DNA from: Nocardia paucivorans NBRC 100373
Lineage (GTDB): Bacteria; Actinomycetota; Actinomycetes; Mycobacteriales; Mycobacteriaceae
Assembly: GCF_000308675.1 (NCBI RefSeq)
Contig: NZ_BAGE01000041.1
Coordinates: 186,001 to 250,000 of the forward strand
Length of the DNA: 64,000 nucleotides
Direction of reading: 5' to 3'
Shown here in pieces: positions 8,914 through 17,496 of the stretch. Below the pieces are notes generated by a model. It searched no databases and was not told where the DNA came from. It worked only from the letters and a program-made list of their open reading frames with translations. Every line of letters starts with the position of its first letter. Positions within the stretch are counted from its first letter, which is position 1. A program made the position numbers and the translations under genes.

Positions 8914-9816
8914 ATGTCCGAGGTGTCCATGAGCCTTTCGGCGGACTCATTGGCCGCGGAACCTGTCGACAATCTGCTCCCACAGCTGGTCGAGCATCTG
9001 CGCCAGAACCGCACCGCCCTCCGCGAGGAATGGGCCAGGCGCATCACCGACGCCCGTCTGCTCACCGCGATGACCCCGGAGGAGGTCTTCTCCGAGGCGA
9101 CGTCGATCTACGACAACTACGTCGAGGTATTGCAGACCGGTAGCGTCGAGGCGCTACAGGCCTATGCGCGCGATCTGTCCGAGCGCATCATTCCGCGGGG
9201 CGTCGAAACCGACGAGGTACTCGGCATGGTGCTGCTGCTGCGCGATGTCCTGGCACGGTCGCTGTTCGAGAAGTATCAGACCAACTTCGAACTGCTCAAT
9301 GCGGTACTCGACGCCTACGAACCGGCGGCCAACCGGATCGCCAACACCGTGGGTGTCTCCTTCGTGCAGGAGCGCGAACGCATTATCCGGCAGCAGCAGG
9401 AGGCCATCCGGGAACTGTCCACCCCGGTGCTGCAGGTCCGGGAACAACTGCTGATTCTGCCCATTATCGGGGTGCTCGACAGCCAACGGGCGCGCCAACT
9501 CACCGAACAACTGCTGCGCGCCATTCGGGACAATCGGGCCAAGGTGGTCGTCATCGATATAACCGGTGTGCCGGCCATCGACTCCACCGTGGCCAACCAC
9601 CTGGTGCAGACCGTCGACGCGTCCGGACTCATGGGCGCCAGCGTCATCATGACCGGTCTGTCCTCCGAGATCGCGCTCACCCTGGTGACCATCGGTCTGG
9701 ACCTGTCCAAGATGAACGCGGTCGGTGACCTGCAGGGCGGGATCGAGGAAGCGGAGCGCCTACTCGGCTACGAGGTCTCGAGAGTGACCGAACGCGGCGA
9801 ACGCGACAATCGGTAA
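8914..9816 (+). CDS. rsbR: RsbR-type stressosome co-antagonist (sensor domain plus STAS)
   Basis: A 300-residue stressosome scaffold and sensor subunit. The N-terminal about 160 residues form an all-helical RsbRD-like domain (LREEWARRITDARLLTAMTP, then helices to GVSFVQERERI), and the C-terminal about 130 residues form a STAS domain with LPIIGVLDSQRARQL and the phospho-acceptor segment DITGVPAIDSTVANHLV. RsbT-type kinases phosphorylate Thr in this segment. ATG 8914 is chosen over upstream frames because GGAAGGGG precedes it by 10 bases and the residues upstream of it look non-coding. It heads a five-gene operon. Confidence 0.88.
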   Translation: MSEVSMSLSADSLAAEPVDNLLPQLVEHLRQNRTALREEWARRITDARLLTAMTPEEVFSEATSIYDNYVEVLQTGSVEALQAYARDLSERIIPRGVETDEVLGMVLLLRDVLARSLFEKYQTNFELLNAVLDAYEPAANRIANTVGVSFVQERERIIRQQQEAIRELSTPVLQVREQLLILPIIGVLDSQRARQLTEQLLRAIRDNRAKVVVIDITGVPAIDSTVANHLVQTVDASGLMGASVIMTGLSSEIALTLVTIGLDLSKMNAVGDLQGGIEEAERLLGYEVSRVTERGERDNR

Positions 9817-9829
9817 CCGGGCTCGAAAC

Positions 9830-10219
9830 ATGCCGGTACCCATCCTCAAACAGGGCACATATCTGATCGCGTCGGTGCAGTCCGCACTGACCGATGCCGA
9901 TACCGAGCGATTACAGGACGACCTGATGAAACAGGTCAGCAAGTATCGCGCGCAAGGCATCATCGTCGATGTGACCGCCATCGATGTGATGGATTCCTTC
10001 GCCGCCAGATCACTGCGCACCATTGCCCATATGACCCAGCTGCGCGGCGCGGAAACCGTCATCGTCGGCCTGCAGCCGGAGGTCGCCTTCGCCATGGTTC
10101 AGCTCGGGCTCACCTTCGAGGACATGCACACCGCATTGGACCTCGAGGAGGGACTCGCCTGGTTGAACCGCAAAGTCCCCGCCCGCCACCAACGGGACGG
10201 TCGTGACAGTGGCCGTTGA
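9830..10219 (+). CDS. rsbS: RsbS-type STAS antagonist
   Basis: A 129-residue single STAS domain beginning MPVPILKQGTYLIAS, typical of RsbS, the stressosome core protein that sequesters RsbT. The acceptor serine lies in the loop VDVTAIDVMDSFAARSL, the position equivalent to the RsbS phosphoserine of Bacillus. The gene starts 13 bases after rsbR, and its end overlaps the start of rsbT by 17 bases. The last 15 residues (RHQRDGRDSGR-like) are charged and extend past the usual STAS end, probably because of the overlap. Confidence 0.88.
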   Translation: MPVPILKQGTYLIASVQSALTDADTERLQDDLMKQVSKYRAQGIIVDVTAIDVMDSFAARSLRTIAHMTQLRGAETVIVGLQPEVAFAMVQLGLTFEDMHTALDLEEGLAWLNRKVPARHQRDGRDSGR

Positions 10220-10622
10220 GAACATGGTGATCGCGGTGAAGATGTCGAACGACATCGTGACCGCACGGCAGGCCGGGCGGGAGCTGGCGGAGAAGCTCGG
10301 TTTCTCGCTCACCGACCGCACCATGATCTCCACCGCCATTTCCGAGGTGGCGCGCAACATCACCAGTTACGCCGGTAGCGGCGAGGTCAGGTTGTTGGTG
10401 GACGAACGCGACGGACGCCGGGCCCTGGTGGTACAGGCCCAGGACCAGGGACCCGGCATCATCGATGTGGCTCGCGCCATGGAGGACGGATATTCGACCG
10501 GATTGGGCCTGGGTCTCGGCCTCCCCGGCGCCAAACGACTGATGGACGGCCTGACCGTCGACTCCGCCCCCGGGCACGGCACGTTGGTGGAAATGTGGAA
10601 GTGGGTACCCGACAGTGCATGA
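10203..10622 (+). CDS. rsbT: RsbT-type switch serine/threonine kinase
   Basis: A 139-residue GHKL-fold kinase that phosphorylates RsbR/RsbS under stress and is then released to activate an RsbU-type phosphatase. ATP-binding motifs are intact: N-box ISTAISEVARNITSYA, G1 box QDQGPGI, and the glycine lid GLGLGLGLPGAKRLMD. Length is normal for RsbT. The GTG start at 10203 lies inside rsbS, so translation is likely coupled. Its own end overlaps the next start (GTGCATGA) by 8 bases. Confidence 0.88.
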   Translation: MTVAVENMVIAVKMSNDIVTARQAGRELAEKLGFSLTDRTMISTAISEVARNITSYAGSGEVRLLVDERDGRRALVVQAQDQGPGIIDVARAMEDGYSTGLGLGLGLPGAKRLMDGLTVDSAPGHGTLVEMWKWVPDSA

Positions 10623-11244
10623 GGACGGGTTCATCGGCCGGGTCGAATGGGCGATGGCGGGCCGGGCACTACCGGGACAGGACGTATCCGGTGATCGCTG
10701 CGCGGTCTTCGACACCGGCCGCGGAACCGTGTTGTTCGCGGTGCTGGACGGACTGGGGCACGGCGCCGCCGCGGCCGCCGCGGTCGATCGCGCCACCCGG
10801 GTGCTGGACCGCAACCGCACCGCACCCCTGGACGAGCTGATGGTGTTGTGTCACCGCGCCATGGCCGATACCCGAGGCGCCGCGGTCTCACTGGCGCTGT
10901 TCGGAGCCGAGGAAGCCCAGTGGCTCGGCGTCGGCAATGTGGAATCCCAGGTGCTGACCGCGGGGCCGACCGGACCGAGGGTGCGGGCCACCGCGCTGCT
11001 GAACGGCGGAATCGTCGGGTATCGACTCCCCGCCAATCTCCACCCCCAGACCATTCCGATACGACCGGGTGATCTGTTGCTGATGTCCACCGACGGGGTG
11101 GTCACCGATCCGGGTGAGGGGGTGGATCTGTCCAGGTCGACCGCGGATATCACCATGGATCTGCTGGATCGCAACGCCAAGGACACCGACGACGCCCTCG
11201 TACTCGCTGCCCGGGTTCGGGGCACCGCGAACGGAACACCGTGA
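10615..11244 (+). CDS. RsbX-like SpoIIE/PP2C phosphatase
   Basis: A 209-residue single-domain PP2C-type phosphatase with the short form seen in RsbX, which resets the stressosome by dephosphorylating RsbR/RsbS. Metal-binding signatures are visible: SGDRCAVF near residue 25, VLDGLGHG near 46, and LLMSTDGV near 155. The position directly after rsbT matches the function. GTG 10615 is the start; it overlaps rsbT by 8 bases. Whether it acts as RsbX or as a second anti-anti-sigma phosphatase cannot be told from sequence. Confidence 0.8.
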   Translation: MHEDGFIGRVEWAMAGRALPGQDVSGDRCAVFDTGRGTVLFAVLDGLGHGAAAAAAVDRATRVLDRNRTAPLDELMVLCHRAMADTRGAAVSLALFGAEEAQWLGVGNVESQVLTAGPTGPRVRATALLNGGIVGYRLPANLHPQTIPIRPGDLLLMSTDGVVTDPGEGVDLSRSTADITMDLLDRNAKDTDDALVLAARVRGTANGTP

Positions 11245-11260
11245 ATACGGACGGTATGCG

Positions 11261-13567
11261 ATGAGCGCCGTGCTCGCCGCCTTCCTCGACGACTACGCCG
11301 ACGCGCTACGTCGTTATCTGGCCTCGCCCGGGCTCGACGGGCTCGCCGAGGGCCACGACCTGGGCCGGCGGGCGCTGGTCGAGGGGATCAGCCTGCTCGA
11401 TCTCACCGAGCACCACTTCCGGGTCGTCAAACAGGCACAGGCCGAGGAGGCGAAGGCCCGCGTCGAACGCGCGGCCTCCGAATCCGACAACGGCATCGAG
11501 GAGAACGCCCTCGAATTCCTGCTACAGACCCTCATCACCCTGGACGTCGCCACCCGCGGTTATCTCGACGGCACCCGCCGCTACGAGCAGCAGCGTTCCC
11601 GCGCCGACGACCTCGCCGGCCGTGACGCATTCCGCACCGCGCTCGTGGAATCCCTTCAGGACGGCTTCTTCGTCGCCGACGGCCGCGGCACCATCGTCGA
11701 GGTCAATACCGCGTTCGGGGAGATAACCGGCTACGGTGCCTCCGGGGTCCCCTACGCGCTACCGCATCCGTGGTCGATCCCCGCCGGCCCGCGCTACCCC
11801 GATCTGGGGACCGAGGCGCTGCGGTTCGTCCTGCCCATCCGCCATAGGGACGGCCGGCAACGCTGGCTCGGGGTGAGCACCAGCGCCCTGGTCAAACCGG
11901 ACGGGGTCGAACAGATCTTCGTCGGCACCGTGCGCGATGTCACCGCCGAACACGATGCGCAGGCCCGCGATCAGGCGGCGTCCCGGTTGGCCACCGCGGT
12001 CGCTTCGGCCACCAGTGTGGCCGAGGTACTGGAGGTCGGCCTGGACGAGTTGCGTCGCACGGTCGGCGCCGAGACCGCGGTGGTCTCGGTGTGGAGCGGC
12101 CGGCACACCGAACCCGAGGTCTATGTCTCCGGCGCGGCGGTGGACAGCGAAACGGTGGCCACCGGCACCGCCGGATCCATTCTCGATCCGCCCACCCAGG
12201 CCCTGCTGGACCGAGCCCGGTTGCGACCGGGGCGGACTCTCATCGCGATACCCGAGGGCGCAGAACTCGCGGAGGGTATCGTGGCCCCGCTCGGTGAGGC
12301 CGGCGATGCCGCGCTGTGGTTGCGCTTCTCCGCGCCGCGGGTCGTCGATGCCGCCGACTGGACACTGTTCTCCCTGCTCATCGGGCATCTGAGCCTGGCC
12401 GTGCAGCGGGCCCGGCATTTCGATCAGGCCCGGTCGACCTCACTCACCCTGCAACGGGCCATGCTCGGGCCGATCGACCTACCGCCGCGGTTCTCGGTGC
12501 ACTACGAACCCGCGTTGCCACCGCTGGAAATCGGCGGCGACTGGTACGACGTGGTGCCGCTACCGGACGGGACCATCGGCGTGGTGGTGGGCGACTGCGT
12601 CGGCCGTGGTCTGTCCGCCGCGGTTGTCATGGGCCAATTACGCACCGCCGCCCGAGCTCTGTTGTTGCGCGGGGCGGGCCCGGCCCAGTTGCTCACCGAG
12701 TTGGACCCGGTGGCGGCCCGGATTCCCGGTGCGGTGTGCACCACGGTATGCGCGGCGGTCCTCGACCCGGTCCGTGGCCTGGTGCGATACAGCAACGCCG
12801 GTCATATGCCGCCCATCCTGGCCGATGTGCGGTCCACCGGACGGATCCTGGAAGGTGGCCGGTCGGTTCCGCTGGCGACCTTCGACGTCCCCCGCCGACC
12901 CGAGGCCACCACTCCCCTGCCGCCCGGCTCCACCCTGGTGCTGTTCACCGATGGACTGGTGGAGCGACGCGGCGAGGACATCGACGACGGTTTCGCCAAG
13001 ATCGCCGCGGTACTGGCCGAGACTCCGGAACGACTACCGCGGGAGGTCGCCGACGCCGTGCTGTCGGAACTGCGTCCGGCAGGCGGATACGACGACGATG
13101 TCGCCATGGTGGTCTACCGGCAACCGCCTGCCCCGCTCCGGCTGGATCTGCCCGCACGAGCAGAACAATTGGCCGCGCTGCGGCGGACGCTCATGGCCTG
13201 GCTGACCGCCGCCGCGGTGCCGCACGACCTGGCCGGAGATCTGGTCTCGGCCACCAACGAGGCGTGCAGCAACAGTATCGAGCACGCCTATCGCGGCGCC
13301 GACGACGGCCGGGTGACACTCACCGCGGAATGCGATACCGAGACCGTTGTCATCCAGGTCATCGACCACGGCACCTGGAAACCACGTGCCGCCGACCCGG
13401 GGCCCCGGGGGCGGGGCATCGATATGATGCGTGCACTCACCGAGGAGCTGGAGATCGATCACAGCGATACCGGTACCCGGGTGCGCATGTCGGTGACCTT
13501 GCCGTCGATCACCTTCCCGGTGGCCAATGCGCTGCGGGGGACGTCACGGCGGAGTGCATCCCAGTAA
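11261..13567 (+). CDS. Multidomain PP2C phosphatase with PAS, GAF and GHKL kinase domains (RsbU-like)
   Basis: A 768-residue cytoplasmic signalling protein. Domains in order: RsbU-like N-terminal helical domain (about 1-100, the expected RsbT-binding part), PAS (about 122-230, QDGFFVADGRGTIVEVN), GAF (about 240-390), SpoIIE-type PP2C (about 405-625, EIGGDWYDVVPLPDG, GDCVGRG, LFTDGLVERRG), and a C-terminal HATPase_c/anti-sigma kinase domain (about 640-755, SATNEACSNSIEHAY, GRGIDMM). One chain therefore holds both the phosphatase that activates an anti-sigma antagonist and an RsbW-like kinase that could inactivate it. ATG 11261 follows rsbX by 16 bases; longer frames run into rsbX. Confidence 0.85.
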   Translation: MSAVLAAFLDDYADALRRYLASPGLDGLAEGHDLGRRALVEGISLLDLTEHHFRVVKQAQAEEAKARVERAASESDNGIEENALEFLLQTLITLDVATRGYLDGTRRYEQQRSRADDLAGRDAFRTALVESLQDGFFVADGRGTIVEVNTAFGEITGYGASGVPYALPHPWSIPAGPRYPDLGTEALRFVLPIRHRDGRQRWLGVSTSALVKPDGVEQIFVGTVRDVTAEHDAQARDQAASRLATAVASATSVAEVLEVGLDELRRTVGAETAVVSVWSGRHTEPEVYVSGAAVDSETVATGTAGSILDPPTQALLDRARLRPGRTLIAIPEGAELAEGIVAPLGEAGDAALWLRFSAPRVVDAADWTLFSLLIGHLSLAVQRARHFDQARSTSLTLQRAMLGPIDLPPRFSVHYEPALPPLEIGGDWYDVVPLPDGTIGVVVGDCVGRGLSAAVVMGQLRTAARALLLRGAGPAQLLTELDPVAARIPGAVCTTVCAAVLDPVRGLVRYSNAGHMPPILADVRSTGRILEGGRSVPLATFDVPRRPEATTPLPPGSTLVLFTDGLVERRGEDIDDGFAKIAAVLAETPERLPREVADAVLSELRPAGGYDDDVAMVVYRQPPAPLRLDLPARAEQLAALRRTLMAWLTAAAVPHDLAGDLVSATNEACSNSIEHAYRGADDGRVTLTAECDTETVVIQVIDHGTWKPRAADPGPRGRGIDMMRALTEELEIDHSDTGTRVRMSVTLPSITFPVANALRGTSRRSASQ

Positions 13568-14344
13568 TGATTCGGGTCGGATGTGCGCAGCGGTCCGAAC
13601 CAGCGTTGTCGCGGCCGGCGTTTTCGATCTCGATCATCCCGTCCCAACAGCTATCCGAAGCAGTGACCTGCGGTGATGGGTGTGCTGGTACCAAGGGTTT
13701 CCGGGGTGTTCGTCGTGTCTCCGTACGGCTCGGTTCATAACGGCCGCGCCGGCCGACCACACCGAAAGCGCGACGGTCGACGATGTTTCCGGCAGGGATG
13801 AGGACTTCACGGATCGGGAAGAGGCGGTCGGTCCGCTGTGGGTGGGCGAAGAATTCGTCGTGATCGTTGTTCGTCGTGATCGTTGCAGATGAGTTCATCG
13901 TGGTCGAGGTCGACGGATGCCGGGTGAGGTCGACGCGGCCGGTCGTGGCGCGGTGGTCGGCTGTGAGGGATGGATGCGCATCGGCAGACAGGTGTCGGTG
14001 GACCGGTCGTAGTGCAGGAGGTGGGCGCCGGCGAAGAAGCGATGTGTTCCCGGCGCGCCGGTTCCCAGCCCCACACCAACCCGACGGTTTTCGGCAGAAA
14101 GGCGACGATGACTCGTTCGGTGGTGGTATCGAGGTGGGGTCGAGGGTATCGGTGTTCGACAATGCCGCCGCCTCGGAGTTCCTGCCCACCGATGGCCGAG
14201 TACGGGTGGTGATCACCGATACCCGACCGCGCTTTCACCGGCTTCGGGGAGCCCGTGGACGCCGAGGAAGGTTTCGAGCGCAGCGCGAGTTGCACGAACA
14301 ACCCCCGCCTTGCAATCTCCCCATATTTTGTGTGTTGTTGAGGG
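13568..14344. other. Gene-free or degraded 0.8-kb stretch
   Basis: Frames exist on both strands but none has consistent coding composition, a good start or a recognisable domain. Base composition is patchy and includes several GGTGGTxx and GATCG words, plus a tandem 16-bp repeat at 13854-13885. It may be a decayed gene. I can identify no homologue in any frame. Confidence 0.45.
13854..13885. repeat. Two tandem copies of a 16-bp repeat
   Basis: TTCGTCGTGATCGTTG occurs twice head to tail without mismatch (13854-13869 and 13870-13885) inside the non-coding stretch. Confidence 0.85.
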
Positions 14345-14725
14345 GTGACGAACACATCCGGAGACGCGTATCCCCTCACGGACACAATGACCACATCCGT
14401 CTCGGACCATGACGGCACGACCGTGCTCACGGTGAGTGGGGAGGTCGACCTCGCGACGGCCCCGGCCCTGGAGACCGCTATCGACGCGGCGCTCGGCGCG
14501 GAGCCCGCCGGACTCATCATCGACCTGTCCGCGGTCAACTTCCTCGCCTCGGCGGGTATGGCCGCGCTGGTCGGCGCGCATCAGCGAGCGGGCGAGGCGA
14601 CGAAGATCGCCGTGGTCGCCGACGGCCCGGCGACCAGCCGCCAGCTCAAGATGACGAGCCTGGACAAGGTCTTCGCGCTGTACCGCACCCTGGACGAAGC
14701 CCTCGGTAGTTTCCGAGGCAACTGA
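14345..14725 (+). CDS. STAS-domain anti-sigma factor antagonist
   Basis: A 126-residue single-domain anti-anti-sigma factor of the SpoIIAA/RsbV type. The strand VSGEVDLATAPALETAI and the acceptor loop DLSAVNFLASAGMAALV contain the serine that RsbW-like kinases phosphorylate; PP2C phosphatases such as the one about 1 kb upstream would reactivate it. It begins at GTG 14345 or, less likely, at the in-frame ATG 14387. It lies outside the stressosome operon, separated from it by the 0.8-kb gene-free stretch, and ends at a strong hairpin. Confidence 0.85.
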   Translation: MTNTSGDAYPLTDTMTTSVSDHDGTTVLTVSGEVDLATAPALETAIDAALGAEPAGLIIDLSAVNFLASAGMAALVGAHQRAGEATKIAVVADGPATSRQLKMTSLDKVFALYRTLDEALGSFRGN

Positions 14726-14771
14726 CGGAGGACCGAATCCGGGACCACCCGGTCACCACGCCGCCATCCGA

Positions 14772-14806
14772 CGTCTCGGGGCCGGCACCTCGGCGGCCCC
14801 GAGACG
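14772..14806. terminator. Bidirectional hairpin between STAS gene and LLM oxidoreductase
   Basis: Perfect 13-bp inverted repeat CGTCTCGGGGCCG / CGGCCCCGAGACG with a 9-base loop between convergent genes. Confidence 0.7.
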
Positions 14807-14839
14807 AGGTGCCGGTCACCGCCGCGGGCCCTTCCCCGG

Positions 14840-15880
14840 TCAGTCGCAGAGCGTACGCAGCCGCTCGATCAGCTTCACCCGCTCGACGGGGGTAGCGGCC
14901 AAGGGCGCAACGTTCAGTACCGTGACACCCGCCTCCGCAAAGGCGGCGATCCGCTCCTTGACGAAGTTCTCCGGCCCCACCAGCGAGATATCGCGAACCA
15001 GATCGTCCGGGACGACCTTGGCCGCTTCATCCTTCTTCCCCGCCAGATACAGCTCCTGAATACGGTCGGCTTCCGCGCCGTAGCCGTACTTGGTGGCCAA
15101 TGCGTGGTAGAAGTTCTTCCCCTTGGCGCCCATCCCACCGATGTACAGCGCCAGCATGGGCTTCACGAACTCCAGCAGCGGGGTCACGTTCTCGCCGATG
15201 GCCAGTGCCGGCCCGGCGTACACGTCCAGCGGGCCCAGGGCCGGGTCACGTCGTTCCTGCCCGGCGCGCAGCGAATCACCCCAGACCTGTTCCGCCTTCT
15301 CCGGCAGGAAGAAGATCGGCTGCCAGCCCTCGGCGATCTCGGCGGCCAGTTGGACGTTCTTGGGTCCGAGCGCGGCGAGCAACACCGGGATCCGCTCCCG
15401 AACCGGATGGTTGATCAACTTCAGCGGTTTGCCCAGGCCGGTGCCCTCTCCCTCGGGCAAGGGGATCCGGTAGTACTTGCCCTGGTACTCCAGCCGCTCC
15501 CGCCGCCACACCGCCCGGCAGATCTCCACGACCTCCCGGGTCCGGCCGATCGGCGCGTCGTAGGGCACCCCGTGGAAGCCCTCGATCACCTGGGGCCCGG
15601 AGGCGCCCAGACCGAGGACGAAGCGACCATCGGAGACGAAGTCCAGACCGGCCGCGGTCATGGCGGTCAGGCTGGGGGTGCGGGTGTAGAGCTGCATGAT
15701 GCCGGAGGCCAACTGCAGGCGGGTGGTCTTGGCGGCGAGATAACCCAATGCGCTCACCGCGTCGAACGAGTACGCCTCGGGCACGAACACGATGTCCAGC
15801 CCGGCGCGTTCGAGGTCGGCCACTTCGGCCGCCGCCTCGGTGAACCCGCCCGAATAGTTGAGACCCAAACCGATACGCAT
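14840..15880 (-). CDS. LLM-class F420-dependent oxidoreductase
   Basis: A 346-residue luciferase-like TIM-barrel oxidoreductase predicted to use coenzyme F420. Supporting features are the start MRIGLGLNYSGGFTEAA, the barrel strands GLDIVFVPEAYSFDAVSALGY and RLQLASGIMQLYTRTP, the LGLGASGPQVIEGFHG loop, and WQPIFFLPEK. It resembles the mycobacterial F420-dependent enzymes of the Rv3520c type. The physiological substrate is unknown. ATG 15880 is preferred over ATG 15892 because family members begin with this MRIGL-like strand; no strong ribosome-binding site decides. It is monocistronic and convergent with the STAS gene. Confidence 0.85.
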   Translation of the reverse strand: MRIGLGLNYSGGFTEAAAEVADLERAGLDIVFVPEAYSFDAVSALGYLAAKTTRLQLASGIMQLYTRTPSLTAMTAAGLDFVSDGRFVLGLGASGPQVIEGFHGVPYDAPIGRTREVVEICRAVWRRERLEYQGKYYRIPLPEGEGTGLGKPLKLINHPVRERIPVLLAALGPKNVQLAAEIAEGWQPIFFLPEKAEQVWGDSLRAGQERRDPALGPLDVYAGPALAIGENVTPLLEFVKPMLALYIGGMGAKGKNFYHALATKYGYGAEADRIQELYLAGKKDEAAKVVPDDLVRDISLVGPENFVKERIAAFAEAGVTVLNVAPLAATPVERVKLIERLRTLCD

Positions 15881-16004
15881 AGCGATCAACATAACCGCGG
15901 CGACCAGGCGGCCTTACACCGGCTACGCGCCCGGAACAGGTAGGTTGAATTCGGAGCCCTTTTGGGGCTAATACATAGCCAACGAAATAGAGAAAGGCCA
16001 GACC

Positions 16005-16667
16005 GTGTCGCAGCCCACCGCGCCGCCGCAGCAAACGTCCCCCGCGTTCGGTAGCAGGCCGCTCGGAGATTACCTGGGCGAACTCGCGGCAAAGGTCCCC
16101 GCCCCCGGTGGCGGCGCGGTTGCTGCCCTGCACGCGGCCCAGGCGGCGGCTCTGGTCGCCATGGTCGCCCGCTACACCACACGCGCCAAGGACGCCGAGC
16201 ACCGAGAGGTCGTCGATCGCATCATCGAGGCCGCCGATGCCTCGCGAGAGCGGGCCCTGGCCCTGGCCGACGCGGACGCCGCCGCGTTCACCGCCGTCGG
16301 CGCGGCCTACCGCCTGCCCAAGGACACCGAGGCGCAGGCCGAACAGCGCTCGGCGGCGATCACGGCGGCATTGCTCGAGGCCGCCCGCGTCCCGGCCGCC
16401 GTCGTCGACGAGGCGGACGAAGTACTCACCCTCGCCACCGAACTGTTGCCGATCGGAAATCCCAATGTGGTCACCGATATCGGAGCCGCCGCCGACGCGG
16501 CCCGGGCCGCGGCCACCAGTTCTCGGCTCAATATCGAGATCAACCTCGCGTCCCTGCCCGAAGAGCACGGTTCCGAGTTCCTCTCCACTCTGGGCCGAAT
16601 CGAACAAATAAGCGCACGGGCCGATGCCCTCCACACGGATGTATTGCATGCGGTACGCGGCGATTGA
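16005..16667 (+). CDS. Cyclodeaminase/cyclohydrolase family protein (FTCD_C/FchA-like)
   Basis: A 220-residue all-helical protein of the formiminotransferase-cyclodeaminase C-terminal family. Members act on formimino- or methenyl-tetrahydrofolate. Visible signatures are LGDYLGELAAKVPAPGGGAV at residues 20-40, AALVAMVARYT, and the late segment NPNVVTDIGAAADAARAAAT-like. Length fits a stand-alone domain. The GTG start at 16005 is preceded by AGAAAGG. There is no folate or histidine-degradation partner nearby, so its exact reaction is uncertain. Confidence 0.85.
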   Translation: MSQPTAPPQQTSPAFGSRPLGDYLGELAAKVPAPGGGAVAALHAAQAAALVAMVARYTTRAKDAEHREVVDRIIEAADASRERALALADADAAAFTAVGAAYRLPKDTEAQAEQRSAAITAALLEAARVPAAVVDEADEVLTLATELLPIGNPNVVTDIGAAADAARAAATSSRLNIEINLASLPEEHGSEFLSTLGRIEQISARADALHTDVLHAVRGD

Positions 16668-16922
16668 GTTACGGTCGGATTACTCCATCGAAAACTCAAT
16701 TGCCGGACCGTGATCGGATGGATTACCGAAGACCCGGACAACCGAAAATCCGGCGTAGACTGGGTCCCGGTCTTCCCAACCGAACATTTCGCATCGTTCG
16801 ACACGACCAGTTCCATCGAGAAAGACGAGTTACCAGCTAGATGCGTCACCCGCTGTACCGGCCGAGTGCAGTACCGTCGGCCGGAGCTGTTTGCCCCAGC
16901 TCTACAAGTGCAGGAGGTAACG

Positions 16923-17294
16923 GTGAGGATCGGGTATACATCGGTGCCGGACATGCTCGAGCCGGATGGACTGATCCACGAGGCGCCCGTCGCCGGGACG
17001 GGGGAGGACGACACACCGGCGGCAACACTCTCCCCGCAGGGTGGACCCTTCCGGGCGCAGAGCGACGACCGGGCGAGCGATACCACTTCCGAGCGAAAGG
17101 TCTTTTCCAATATCGCGGATTGTTCCGCCGATCCCGGAATACTGACCCTCGGACAGGCTTATCGCGCCCACGACATCCATCGCTACTGTTCCGCGGAATG
17201 CCAGGTCCGCAGACGGGCCGTGTCGATCCTGACCGCAACCGAAAGACCGGGTTTCGCCATTTCCCCAGGCCTTCCCGATCCCACCGCCGATTGA
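16923..17294 (+). CDS. Small hypothetical protein with His/Cys motif
   Basis: A possible 123-residue protein. The best support is the start: AGGAGGT at 16912-16918 lies five bases before the GTG. The N-terminal 65 residues are acidic and low-complexity; the C-terminal half has a compact motif, LTLGQAYRAHDIHRYCSAEC followed by QVRRRAVSIL, that resembles short actinobacterial proteins with a HxxHxxC...CxxR...A pattern, perhaps metal-binding. Third-position GC is lower than in neighbours. It ends about 200 bases before the glycosyltransferase gene. I do not recognise a named family and the gene may not be real. Confidence 0.45.
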   Translation: MRIGYTSVPDMLEPDGLIHEAPVAGTGEDDTPAATLSPQGGPFRAQSDDRASDTTSERKVFSNIADCSADPGILTLGQAYRAHDIHRYCSAECQVRRRAVSILTATERPGFAISPGLPDPTAD

Positions 17295-17496
17295 TTTCGT
17301 CTTCGGCGCGTCATCTGTTTGCGCCGCAGCTTTCTTCACCCACGTGCCGGATATTCCGGTGCCGGGCGGCCGGTACCACCGGACCGCCGCTTCATCGAAT
17401 CTGATCCATCGCTTCACCGAATGGTTCTTATCAGCTCCACCCTTGGCCGGGCGGCGATTTCGGCGTGCCGTATGGCCACCAGTAGAGGAGGAAAAG

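Noticed and set aside
13509..14216. A 235-codon minus-strand frame in the gene-poor stretch
   Set aside because: It overlaps the end of the PP2C-kinase gene, is Pro/Arg/Ser/Thr-rich and gives no recognisable family; it could at most be gene debris.
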